DNA of 64,000 bases from Dipylidium caninum (taxonomy: Eukaryota; Platyhelminthes; Cestoda; Cyclophyllidea; Dipylidiidae), in NCBI GenBank assembly GCA_017562135.1, contig QEYB01001654.1, positions 1 to 64,000 of the forward strand. Reading direction: 5' to 3'. Shown piece after piece: positions 25,601 through 37,414 of this stretch (position 1 is its first letter; every line of letters starts with the position of its first letter). A program made the position numbers and the translations under genes. The notes beneath the pieces are model-generated. The model saw nothing but the letters and a program-made list of their open reading frames with translations, searched no databases and was not told where the DNA came from.

Positions 25601-27328
25601 GTGGTAAGATGGTTTACTATGCCCGTCACAGATGAAATATTTGGCGCTCCTCGGCTCGAAAGTGTACCAGCAGCACTTCCATAAATGTGTGGGTTCTTCG
25701 ACGCTCACAAGGCCCAAAAGAGGTATTGAAAAAGTCCCTTCCTCACTCTTCGCACCTCTCTCCTCCTCCTTCATCTCTCCATTCGCCACTCATGTAATGA
25801 TTGATGATGCGATTCGGACACGTCCGGTTAACACTGGAAGGCTAGAAGGAAGTACAAATTAGTTGAAAAACCCTAGAACAAAACGAGGTAATCGGGGCTT
25901 CTGTTAGGATAGTCTTTTATGGGTTTTTCCTTCTCCCTCCTCTGTTTCATAAAAATAAACCAAAGATCCTTCATGGAGTACGTGTTTATTACTGCTGACT
26001 CCGAGAATGTTCCTAACGTTTCAAACAGTACCCTCGATTTATGTGTCTCTCGACATGCACCCTAACTTTGTTATATATTGAGACTGTACCTTTTACAAAA
26101 TCAGCTTTTGAGGAAGGATTTCACTGAAAAGTTTCAATTTGTTACGCAAGTAAATATAATTAGTGATGAAAAACCAATACCCGCAAAATAGTAGTACAAC
26201 AGGCTTTGGTAGACTTTAATATCAACGGCACCAATTATATTTGGATGAACAGAAATACGAATAAAGTAGTATATAGCTCCCAGAACATTACTAATTTTAC
26301 CTTTTGGTGGAGTTCATTGTTAGGTTGGGATTAAGTTGGACGCCAAAAGACCTAGCCTTTTTTCAAGTCAGTGTGATTACTTGACTAGATTTAAAAAGGC
26401 CTATTATTATGAGAGCATGGGGAAGAAGAACTTTAGTGTTTGGAGATGTTAAATAAAAGTAAAGTTTTGGCCGCACTACCTGCCATTTCAGAAATAAGCA
26501 GCGGAAATCTTAATTTGACATTTAGTAAGCAATCAGACCGGATAATGATTTACTGGCCATTCGGGCATGGCTAGGAGACCATTAAATCATAGCCGGAGAA
26601 GCACCAGTGGTTGCCAAGACAACACGTGATGGCCTTCTGTCTGTTTACACTGAATTTAAGTGAGTAGACCTCACGCAGAAAAATAAATTTTGGCGGCGAA
26701 AGCGAAAAGAGCCTTTGGAAGAATGAATCACTTACCCATTTTTTTACCTTCCACTTCCCCTTTCCTGATCCCAAAATCCAGATTTTTCAACAAGGTGGGG
26801 AGAGGCTGGGAATGGAACTGCCTTGACATTTACAATCTGCCACCCATTGTCATTCCAAAACACTTGTTTTTAATTTTTATCCCCTAAGTAGTATAACTGC
26901 GAGGACTCGTCGTAATCTACCCGCCTCTTTCCTCTAATACAAATCACATCACCGGAAATAGAGATTTCAATTTTATCTGAAATGACTTTTGCAGTCACAG
27001 TGATTAAACGAGAAACTAGTAAGCTACTCTCCTTTATTTGCAGTACTGCAGCAAACAGACACCCGAGGAAATACAAAAACGGGCGCGACGAAACTACCTT
27101 CGGCGTGCTAGATCGCTCTACAGCCATGGAAGCTCGGCCTACTTACCCTACAAAAACAGGGGACCGCGAAGAGCAGAAGGGATTCGTAGGCGATTTACTC
27201 GGGAGGAGAAGCGAACGAAACGGGTGAAGCGATTAGTGCGGCAATTGAGTCGCAGTTTCAGAGAGTATTACTGTGAATGGCATCGAGACACCTACACTTT
27301 ACAACCCGAGTGTAGGTGTATGTGTTGA
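22615..27328 (+). CDS. Noggin-like secreted BMP antagonist with an insertion in the cystine-knot domain
   Basis: Noggin binds BMP ligands outside the cell and blocks receptor access, shaping dorsoventral and neural patterning. Two exons, 22615-23415 and 27044-27328, join in phase 0 (donor GTAAGT, acceptor TTTATTTGCAG), giving 361 residues. The ATG at 22615 begins a signal peptide (MNSVALLIFVYSLSLGLG). LRVILGADYDDAWM near residue 145 matches the noggin LLGGHYD motif. The cysteine-rich part reads CPVQYVWRDNGNRYWPRW, then MHCKPSGTKTLTLLRW, and ends ECRCMC. All nine noggin cysteines are present. The oddity is 74 residues between the fifth and sixth cysteines, where vertebrate noggin has 7; this segment is rich in arginine and lysine. 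Planarian noggin-like genes are reported to have a comparable insertion. An alanine run (EAAAAAAK) lies near residue 64. The family call is firm; whether it inhibits BMP or modulates it otherwise is unknown. Confidence 0.93.
23416..27043. other. Noggin-like intron 1 (3.6 kb)
   Basis: This single intron splits the cysteine-rich domain between the LLRW motif and the fifth cysteine. It contains short simple-sequence stretches, such as CA-rich DNA at 24000-24035 and a GTAT/GTGT run near 24925-24950, but no other gene was recognised on either strand. Confidence 0.6.
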
Positions 27329-30300
27329 GACGTTGAACCTATAGCCTTTTCGATTCAATAGTAAAAATGAGATCCTCAACCACTACCTTATCCCTTCGCC
27401 CTCCCCTCTTCCTGCCGATCCCACCTCACCCACAATTACCACAATTTGTTGACGGCTGTTATTTCTAACCGACATTGAGCGTATACATGTAACATATCTC
27501 CACCTTGTTCCATTATCCGTCGCATTTCATTTACTGGTTGTCTCTTTCTTTGACTTTTTGTGAATATAAACCCTACTTTTAAAAAGTTACACCATTTTAT
27601 AAGTCAACTTTATTACTACTTTTGTACTTATTTGCTTGTCAGGGGAGTTAAAGAATGGCGAATTTAGTCTAAAGGGAAGAAATACGAAAGGGAATACCTA
27701 ATGTTGTCACAAATGTCGAGGCACAGTGGCTGATGAACCCCTAATAGCCTTTAATCGACGTTTAGAATCGCTGAACAGAGGCGAGTGAATTTTTGCCTAA
27801 CCGAGGCAATTTCTCTACCACGTTTCCTTGGATCTTCGTACTTTGTTGCCTCACACAAAAAGCCTCCTTATTTAAGGTCAGACCATTGCAATATGTTGAA
27901 TTTTCGGTAGGCTATAGCTTTACATGAAAATGTGTCTTTCAATCACGGCTTAATCTTGTTATATACCCTTTTAACATAAAGCTTGACTCCTACATGTTAC
28001 ATTTTTGCTTTTGCATACACCCTGAGACTAATGTTTCTCCTCCTTGTCCAGAACAATGGCTCACAAAACTGTTCAGAGGTAGCGACTAAAAGAGTGCGAT
28101 TGAAATGGGCGCATGTCTACAAACACATCCATGCTTCTCGCAATTATATGACCTTACTCGACTTCGCTTTATTTATTAAAATGAGTAATTTTATATGGGA
28201 ATAATTGAAACTCGTTGTTTATCGTTCGTGTAACAATTAGGCGTGGGTAGACATCCCTTGAGCGTAACGAGTTTGCGCATTGACAACTCTGCGGTGGATT
28301 GTTTAGGCCAGCAAGTGATTGTGTTATTAATCATTGCGACCGAACACTCAAAGGGGTGGGAGAGATCGTGACGGGAGCATAATACACTGGTGTTAATGCC
28401 AATGATGTTATTCGATTCAGTAGAAAGCGCCCAATTTCGATTCAAAGGAGCTCTTCACTGGTACACAACTAATGAGTGTGGTGGAGACAACTTATTAGTG
28501 AACGAAGATTTCGTCTAACTTTCTTTAGTAGCTACATCGCGCATGATGATGATAGAGAAAAAGAAGAAGATAATGATTCCTTCTGTGTTAACGGACTGTG
28601 TAGGTGACTCCACTTCGTTCATCAATACTTCGACCCTCTTTCTACCATTTTACATGGCAAAGTTTAAATATAGTTTGTCTTACATGGCAAAAAAATGTCT
28701 TAAAAAGGCAACTTTCAGTGACCACGCAAAGTTCGTCCCATTCGGACTGGGAGCTTTTCGAAATGAAATAGTTCTAATTTAACCACCTTAACCACCTTAT
28801 GCATCACATTTCCGTCCATACTAATTGTGATTCACATCAGAAATATGAACTTGCCTAAATTCACCTGGTAGTTGTGTCCTCTGTTCCCACTTTTTGACCT
28901 ATTTCAATAGAGATTACCAAATAACCAGCACTCAGAATGATTTTCATGATGATGCCTTTGGAATAATGGCATTTTCCGGGAGTCCGTAAATTCTATGTAA
29001 TGATAATGCGTAGTTTTACCACTACTAAGTTCTTGAGCATTCTTTTAGTATTTATCGCCTCCCGAATTTATCTAGAGCTTCTCTCCCCTTCTTCGAATTG
29101 ACATTAAATTTTTTAATCAGCATTAACTTTAGATTGAGTTAAATAACGTTATCAGACGATTAAACAGCTTAGATGTTTTGCAAGAAATTAGTATTTGTTG
29201 AACATAAAGATAATGGAATAATACAATTTATTAGGTTAGTGGCACTGGCCTGGTACAACGATTTGTGGTTAAGCCGTGTCCTGCAATTGTGTATCACAGA
29301 GATGATTTAGTTGAAACACTGATTCAACGTTATTCGATTTAAAAGCCGAAATTTTTGCTGATAAATCCGAAAAGGTTTCGTTATGTAAAGTTGTCAAAGT
29401 TTTATGCCATCATAAATCACTGGAAATAATGATTTTTTAAACGCTACGTGACGAATGTCAGTCGTCAGGAGTTTTTGGATGGGAGGAAAGGGAGAAGTGG
29501 ATGGCTGACGTAATTTGTTTTACAAAGAAATAAATTTACACAAATTTGAAACCAACATCTCCCATTCCCGTTTGTAACTGCTTCTAACTACCACAACGAT
29601 CGACTGCACTCAACCTAAATGTTGAAATAAAGTTCATTTTGCATGTAAATACGATATAAGAGGGTCATGGGGACTTACTTACACAGGACACTTAGTTCCC
29701 GAATTAATTTTCTCTTGCGATTAACCAATATTCCCATGAATTAACGATTCCTTCACGCCTTGACTCTACTTTACTAGTTTTGAATAAGGACTATATATAG
29801 CTCGGACTTATTTACAAAATCCAAGTTCAAAGGTGCGTTTCTAACTTTGGTCATGTGAGGGCGTTTACACGGAATAAAAGCATGAACAACTGAGGAATAA
29901 CTACAAAACGACTTTGTGGACACCACCGAAACAAAAAGAGGGGAATCCACTTCTATGAGGACTGATGTATCGCCTCTTTATTGTTATCTTTGGCAGATAT
30001 GCTATTTATCACTTTACAGTAAGTGTTAATTCACTTGCTCCACATGGCCTGAGCCATTTTTGGGCATTTTCAATGAGCCTGGCCGACGAGGTCGGTGGGA
30101 TTGGATTACAAGGACAATTGCGCACATCGTGAGGCGGAAAATAAGAGTCACAAGCGCAAAATAAGATGAGGTTCGCGTAAACAGCACACCTTGTCACACA
30201 CACGTGATTCCTTTCAGGACGCGGCCCTTTTGTAAGAAACTAACTTCTCCATCTCCCAGTTAGAAATTTCCAAAAACCTATCTGGGATAAAAATTTTCGC

Positions 30301-31950
30301 AGAGTCGAATTGAAGATATGCTCTGAGCAAATTCAAAAGAATTCGAATCTCTAATCTAAGATTATATGATTATATATGATGTTCGTGTAACATTGCGGGA
30401 AATTCATCTCTGCAAAATAAAATTGTGAGTTAAGGGAAAATCAATGTAAGAGGTCCCGGTGCAAAGATTGCTTAAAAGGCAGTTCACAGATATCCATATC
30501 AAGCGAGTAGGTGATTTTGAGAGATTTTTACTTCAACAAAAGGAATATTGAATGTAAGGAGAGTTATATTACAAAAATAGAACAAAACCTAGAAATTTAA
30601 TAGGAGACGGCAGTGGGAAGATGTTTAGTTGTTTAGCGGGCAGTGTTGGCGCAAGACCCCGAAGGTGGAGAATTAGGGTGTAGATTAGCAGTGTTCGCAT
30701 TCATCTACGGCGAACGAGATGAGAAACCCCCAACAATACCGTGATGCTAGTCAGGGGCGTTGGTCCTCCTTCACACACAACTCCTATTCCTTGCCATCAT
30801 AACAAATTAGAAGAGAAGAGCCTTTCTCTGTAGTGAAAGGGAGAAATACTCCAAATTGATTGGAGTGTATAGTGGTGCAAATCATGATTTCGTTCAATTT
30901 CGCGGTTCACGTCAACCTCCTCTCTCATTCTAGCTTTAAGGCCCTGCCTTCCCGACCACGCTCCTCACTCACCGTGCTATTTTAACGCTCTCCTACTCCA
31001 CACTTCTATGTCTGTTCCGTGTTTTCTTCGAAAGCACGTAAAGTAGAATCTGTAAAACAGAGGAGATTACACGAGCATTTGGTTCCAATGTATGTATGAC
31101 AGATCTGAAAATGTGGTAGGCATATAGTGTCGAAACGAGTAGTGTGAAGCGGACACGGCTCGTCTCTCCCCGTTGGGCAATTTACAGAATTGAAGGGCAT
31201 TATATCCACACCACCGTGGATTGAGGTGAGGAGCACGGGCTGCAGCTGATAGTAAAGTTGCACACTTCTCTACAAACGAACTTTTTGGCACAATAGTGAA
31301 CTCATTTGATCGCTGTTCACACTGAACTCGACCGACTTACCCGAACCACTTTGGCCTCGACAAAACGTTATGCGTAAGCCGTCACAGTTTGCAGCCAGCC
31401 ACCCATCCTGTCACATGTAAGACAAGACAGATGTGATCCTCGCCTTCACTTCGGCGTCTGCTAATCTCGTCGATATGAGAAATAGTTCAGAGCATCCTTT
31501 GATACTCATTTAAATGAATCGTGAAAGTCAATGTTTGAAGATAGTCGAGGGGCACGTGAAAATGGGGAAATATTGAGACTCACATGTAATCTAACATAAT
31601 TAAAAAGAATCACTGAGAGAAGGTATTAAACAAGGGGGATTTCCTTTTCATGTTGAGGTGCAAAATGCATGTGCTTAAGAAATGGCTACGGTAGAGGACT
31701 GTTGCAGTTTAAATCAACATTTTGACGGTTATTTTTCGGCATGCCGCAGAATATCAAGTCGGTGAGGGTGATGTGGATTGTCGCGTCTGCATGGAACAAT
31801 AAAGTTTTGGTAATGCAGGTAGCGAATGGAAGAGAAGCTACTCGGTTGGTATAATGAGATGATAAGGCCTGGATGGATGCGACCACTTTGCATTGATTAC
31901 AGGCACACAGTATTCACTTATTCTTTGCTTCATCCTTTCTTGTCCTAACT
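27329..31950. other. Stretch with no supportable gene
   Basis: Intergenic DNA downstream of the noggin-like gene. A short trinucleotide-rich run (ATGATGATG then AAGAAGAAG) occurs at about 28542-28575. No conserved coding exon, tRNA or transposon fragment was recognised on either strand. Confidence 0.35.
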
Positions 31951-32050
31951 ACCACTGAAAACGGGATTGCGAAAAGCGGCGCGGTCATCGTGCTTGAGTC
32001 TTGGCGCTCCCTGAGTTCCTCCTTCTACTTCATGCCGGTTGGCGAATTGG
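31951..32050 (+). repeat. Dispersed repeat fragment with coding-like similarity, copy A
   Basis: About 100 bp here match 37934-38038 on the opposite strand at roughly four bases in five. Both copies translate similarly in one frame: here ENGIAKSG, then [17 protein letters not shown]; there ENGIVKSG, then [17 protein letters not shown]. Many differences are silent third-position changes, suggesting that both derive from a protein-coding source such as a transposon or a duplicated exon. I do not recognise the protein. Similarity stops abruptly upstream of the shared ACTGAAAAC / GCTGAAAAC. Confidence 0.6.
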
Positions 32051-33296
32051 TCGTCGTAATTGTCATTGATAAAAATACAATTTGAAGGCATTACGACAAG
32101 TTCACAGACAGAGGTTTTGCTGTAGCTGAAGGCATTGTGTGCAGGAGAGAGGGAAAAGGAATTTTAATTTTACGACAAGTGTGTGCCCCATGTTCTTCAT
32201 GACGTAAAAGTTGAGATGTTCGATTCATTACCGAATAAAACGCTATAAAACAATTAACTTGTCTCCCTCATCAGCCACTCCATCCTTTGAAACTTCTCAT
32301 CACAGTTGATGCACCGATTCATTCAAATTGTTGATGGCTTTAAATGACCATTTTTGCATCTTATGTCCATTCATTAAAGTGAGTGAGTTGAAGGACGGAA
32401 GTCTATCAAAGCTGGAGAGATATAAGACACCTGAGGACTTTAAGAGTTCTTGACAAGCAACAAGCTCCTCCTCTACATATTACATAGAGTAGCTTCCTTT
32501 AAGAAACTACTCTAATATTTCCACACAATTGCAGTTTGAAATTATGATGATGACGTCGGTGGTTATCAAGTTCACTTAAGTCGGCAAAAGTCGGTTATTT
32601 CTAAGTGGAGCAAGTCACTGAAGAATGAGATGGACTCCTGATTAATAAGACGACTATAAACAATACCAAGGCTAATTAACCGCAAGCACACAAGTTTATA
32701 ATTGATCTACAGAGCTCAGTGAACCCCTAAATGCATTAAGCCTAGAGAACGTATCAAAGGGTAACCACAAAGTGTGCGATGAGCTCGCAGTCAAAGAGCT
32801 GAATAAACGGACGGAGTAGGGGCGAGGAAGGTCTCAATGGCAATTAGTTACTAGTAAGGTAGTTGAGCCATTAACGTATTACTGTTCGTAGGAAGCGCTG
32901 TATTGAAGGGAAGAATTGATTTTTTGCGCAAACTTAGCATCCACGAAATGAGAGCTTAGAAAAGCTAAAGTGGTGAAGGTTACGATGCTGACATGGTTAA
33001 TGCCCTTCAACATTCCGACGTCTACTCTGAGAGGCATAGACTTTCGACGAGACAGAGACATGTCTTCCTAACTGCGCAATGCGAATGTCTGAATAGTGAA
33101 AGGATATGTAGACAGGCGTCTATGCGACCTAAATGCCTCGGTTGTAACTATTGTTTTGGCAAGACCAAACCGATTTATTATTTCTTGAGGCCATTCGCAG
33201 TCCTGACACACTCAACTGCCAATAAATCTCTTATGTGTCAGCTTATATAAGCCGCGATCAGCGTCGATTAAGACCACATCATTCTAATGCATTCGG
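32051..33296. other. Stretch with no supportable gene
   Basis: Intergenic DNA between the repeat fragment and the EGF-like pseudogene. Short open frames only; nothing recognised. Confidence 0.3.
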
Positions 33297-33930
33297 TTAG
33301 GATCCTCTTCTTCGTAGTAACCTGTATCGTTGGCGATGGCTTCGGCTATCCGTACTTTACAACGTTCCAAAAATTGTCAGACAAACAGATGCCAGTCCGA
33401 TTCCTACACCGGTTATAAGTTTCGTGGTGGTATTTGCGAGCTGGTTTGCCGTGTGGTCTGCATTGTCAAAGTGTGTGCATGTTCAGAATCTCGAAGGCTT
33501 CTATGGAAAGTGCGGCTCAGCGAATGGCAGATGTCAAGGTAATATTTGCCAGTGCGGACCATTCCATGGATATGAGTGTGCCCCGGTTGGCTAGTGTCAA
33601 GTCGTTTGCTACCTCGACACAACTTGTCGCCTGCAAGGTCCACCGCCAATGCCACCGTCACAGACACCGTTACTGCGATCGCGACTTCGCCCAACCGTTA
33701 CGGCTGTCTGAAGTGACACACCTTGTCCCAGTGTTTAACCATGCAAACGTTGAAATCACCATGTTCTCTGTTACTTAGAGTCAATAAACATGCTTTAACA
33801 TCGCGCACTTTGGATTACCTCGTCCCGGTGAGTGCAAATAAGACTCCTCTGAGTGACTTCACAGTGGAGGGCAGAGACGACGTTCTCTGCGGGTGTCGCG
33901 ATGTGAAGGAGCTCTCAGGGCTGTCGTAGT
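33297..33930 (+). pseudogene. Broken EGF-like repeat sequence
   Basis: An open frame from 33297 to a TAG at 33592-33594 contains a hydrophobic stretch (VISFVVVFASWFAVWSAL) followed by a cysteine-rich module: CGSANGRCQGNICQC, then GPFHGYEC. The six cysteines and the glycine fit the EGF pattern. In the same frame after the TAG, CQVVCYLDTTCRLQG continues like the start of another EGF module before a further stop. Later pieces (TPCPS; PCKR; HVLCYLE) appear between more stops near 33715-33780. Either this is one real EGF-containing exon with the rest intronic, or a decayed multi-EGF gene. The repeated stops favour a pseudogene. No start codon or partner exon was identified. Confidence 0.45.
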
Positions 33931-34241
33931 TGTTGAAACAGTCGACGGGAAATAGTTCCACAATGAAGTATTCTGAGTTTTGTTCACTTATTTACTTAGG
34001 AGACATCCATTTATGGTAGTACAAATGAAGGCGAATGAGGAGGATCTAATTGCTCTCATGCTAGAAATTGGCGATATTTCTACTTTTAAGTGGTAATAGC
34101 ACGTAGTGATCCCCGACGTACTTCAATGAAGGGGTGATTGGCCTGCTGAATAACTCGGAGAAGCGAAATGAGCTTTTAATGAGAGGTCTTAAATACACAT
34201 TTCCTGTATTACAGTTCGATACCCCGCCGACCGCGAAAAGA

Positions 34242-36530
34242 CTACTCGGAGTAGCGAAGTGTGGCATTTGTGGCGAGGAGAAATTGCAGGATCTTGGCGA
34301 TATTGTGACAATCGTCTAGAAGTAGTCGTAGAATAGGGAAAGGAAAGCTAACCAATGCCACTGTGGAGGCGGCCTTCGTGAGGAATGTCCAGTTCTCTCA
34401 ACACTGATATTAGTCCATCAACGTGGTGACCAGCGTATTCAGCATAGGCCTAAAATGACAAATGCCGCCTACTCACTAAGTCTAGACAAAAGTTAAAGTG
34501 CGGAGCGTGGGTTATTGGTATACTTCAATTGATCCCTTTTGGTCTGATCATCAAGGGAACGGCAGAGGCTCCCCACGATATTCATCTGCTTTTCAGCTCT
34601 GCATCACTTAAGAAACATGCTGATTTCAATACGAAGTGCTAGTCAGTTGGCATGGTAATGACACGTCCAACGTAGATTGAGAAAGGACGCTAACTCTTAC
34701 TCCAATCTGAATAGTTTGCGTGTGTCCACCTCGGAAGAAATTATGAATTCCTCTTCGACAAAGGATCAGTCTTTAAATATTATCAGATTTCGACCAAAAA
34801 ACAAAAGTCCTATAGACGACCTTCCCTTTTGTCCCTCTCATCGAAAAAACTCATGGCCTCGTTGTTAACATAAACTCCTACTTTTCTATTATCACTACCA
34901 GCAATTTCAGCGAAAATTTACAAAGCCACAACAGAAACCGCACTTCTAACTGGCAGTGGTTTATCGCATACCCAATTGTAAAATGTAGTCACCGTATTTC
35001 TTTCCAACCTCAAATACTTATGTTAGTTGCACATAAAGTAAGTAATTGGGGACATAAAAAACTCTTGCCTTTTTCACGTTGATCCATCGAAGACAGTACG
35101 GGGGGACTTCGCAGCCGGATATGACGGCTTGTCGAGGTAACCTAAACACAGTATTTATCACGGAGAGGCTCGGACAAAATAATGAGGATGCTTGTGATTA
35201 TGGTGCTTTTATCCCACAAGCGAGTAGGCCAACTTTACCCACATTGAGCGTAAATCCCAGTCACCAAAGGTGACGAAAGCGAAGGTCCGTTTATCGTCAT
35301 CAGTTGGGAAGTGGTGATCCACCCAAACTGTGAACTCCTACAATAGCCAGAAAATGGGTAAATATTGCCGCCACTTCACCAATAGTTTTAATGCCTCCTT
35401 TATCTACTCAGGCTATACGATCTCTGCACTACCTTCTAATAGCCCACCACTCCTCTTCCATGCTGGCTGCTTTACTGACACCGCAAACGAATAGCCAAAG
35501 ATCACAATGATCGCTCTCGTATTTCTTAGGCTTACAACGCATACGACAGGAGATATAAAGCAGTCAGACTCACCTCGAAAATTGTGCGAAACGTCGGCTG
35601 CATCTCTACCGTGTCTTGAATTATTCCAGTCAACTGAAAGGAGAGAAAGGGAGTAGCCTTTAGTTCACTCTTACCTCATGTTCATCAACTTCGTTTCCCC
35701 TTAATGAACTCAAGGTCTCCTAGCGTAGTGAAGGTCAACCTGACTAGTAGAAATGTCCTAGTAAGTAGGTGTAAATTGCAAAAAAACGCAGCAAAATAAA
35801 CAGCATCATCCGAACAAGTGTGACCGAGCTACTTTAAATACCCCTAGTTTGTCTGCCTTCGACCACCTTCACCGCTTCAATCTGAGTCAGAAACTGGAAG
35901 TGATGTAGCTCTTTGTAAAATTTTCTTATCCTCACATTATTATGTACGTATCAAAGCAAAATCCCGGTGTGATAATATAGACTTGAATGTGCAAAATAAA
36001 ACTAATCGAATTTCCAATTGTTGTTAGAATATGCGCCTAAGATCGCATTTTTCTCAGTCTACTAGACGTCCTAGAAGGTTACGAGAGAAGCCCAAGGAAT
36101 ATGCTCGCCAACCCATCTGTCTCATCTCCTGCACCACAATGACATCTCCTTAACTCCACAGGAAGGTGTAATATCAAATTTTCGAATTCTGTCTGTTACC
36201 TGATGAAAGATGTTTCCTGATGGTGTAGAGGCAAACCAAAGGCTCACCCAATGCTGCCTGCCCCTAAGTTTACGAGGTTGTAGAAGTGAGACTCGGAAAC
36301 TTGCCTTGGTACAGAAAGAAGATAGTTGGGGGTGGTGAACGGGTCGCACATAGCGGTGGAAACGGTCTACCTCACGGAGCACACCACCCTCTAGCAGAAT
36401 TACCGGAAACTCAATTATTTCTTGTGGTTGAATGGCCTCGTGTTCAATACACGTGGCTTCAAAGTCAAGAACCATGAAACGCCTCACTCCTTTCACCACC
36501 GGCCTGACCACGTTGGCTAACCTTCTGGCC
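34242..36530 (-). CDS. ERI3: ERI3-like DEDDh 3'-5' exoribonuclease
   Basis: ERI family exonucleases trim RNA 3' ends (histone mRNA, 5.8S rRNA or small RNAs). Six exons were assembled: 36530-36305, 35633-35574, 35337-35243, 35141-35069, 34449-34353 and 34315-34242. All join in phase, giving 189 residues from the internal ATG at 36475, or about 18 more from the acceptor. Motifs in order are MVLDFEATC (Exo I, D and E), HPQLSSFC, LTGIIQDTVEMQPTF, FVTFGDWDLRSMLPRQ (Exo II aspartate), RWINVKKAY and GRLHSGIDDCHNIAKIL (Exo III histidine and aspartate). All catalytic residues are present. FVTFGDWDL and GIDDCHNIA are closer to ERI3 than to ERI1 or ERI2. Introns 1 and 4 use GC donors. The first exon begins at acceptor TTTCCTAG, open in frame with no ATG before the core beta strand, so a spliced-leader AUG may start it. 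It lies downstream of ZYG11 in the same orientation. Confidence 0.9.
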
Positions 36531-37414
36531 TAGGAAATTTGAACGATTATCCACCGCATCTTTCAGTGGTAGTAATTCAATGTAGGTAAAGTCTGTTGAG
36601 CCACATTATTTTCAATGAAATTTGCTTACTTAACGGACAGTAAATAAAGTGGCTCATTTGGAACGCGCTATGACAAAGGACTGCTAATGTAAATATTAGC
36701 GATAATGGAGTACTTGCATGCTCCCCCCCCTTTAAATGAGAGCTGAACGGGGCACCGACTTCGAGTTTTATCAAACGAAGATTGAACGCATCTCATGCAA
36801 GTAAAGTAACAAAAAAGCAATCGTTCTCATAGAAAAGAACACCGTTTAACTAGTGCCTATATAACCTGCTGAAGAGAATTGCACATTGCAGTAATGCCTG
36901 AAGCCTGCATTGTTCCCTTACTACTACATTGTCATATGAGGTAGCTGGGCCACCAAACGAGACAGATGCTCTACAGTTACAAAAATATCCTCAAAGCTCA
37001 TAAATCCGAAATAAGTGGAAATCAAAGTTCTCACTCGGTACAACTCTTGCCACGAACGGCTATTGAAATAATTGCAGCAGTCGAAAGTTAAACACAACAG
37101 TCGTGCAAGAAAGTGAGAGGGGGCACAAAATAGAGCAATTTTCAATCTTAAATATGATACACTAGAGAAAAAGCAATAGATATGGGAGAATAAGTAAAAT
37201 CCTCTCAAATCGATGAAAGCAGGAAGACCCACTCTCACACGGTCACCATTAGACATGGATGTGACCGATTTGGGTGGCATGCAGGAAAGCGAAAGGCGAG
37301 TTATTGACTGGTCAAAATGACATGGGAAAATGGAAAATAGACTGCGGTAGAGGCAAGGAAAGGGGAGGCGGTAAGGAGTTATCACAGAGGTACAAATAGA
37401 TGGAGGGTTTCAAT
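36531..37414. other. Gap between ERI3 and ZYG11 (same orientation)
   Basis: About 0.9 kb separates the ZYG11 stop from the first ERI3 exon. No coding exon, promoter motif or repeat was recognised. If the two genes are co-transcribed, this is the intercistronic region. Confidence 0.4.

Noticed and set aside
33434..33778. 114-codon open frame with a His/Arg-rich stretch
   Set aside because: It is the shadow frame of the EGF-like sequence; the cysteine pattern fits only the other frame.
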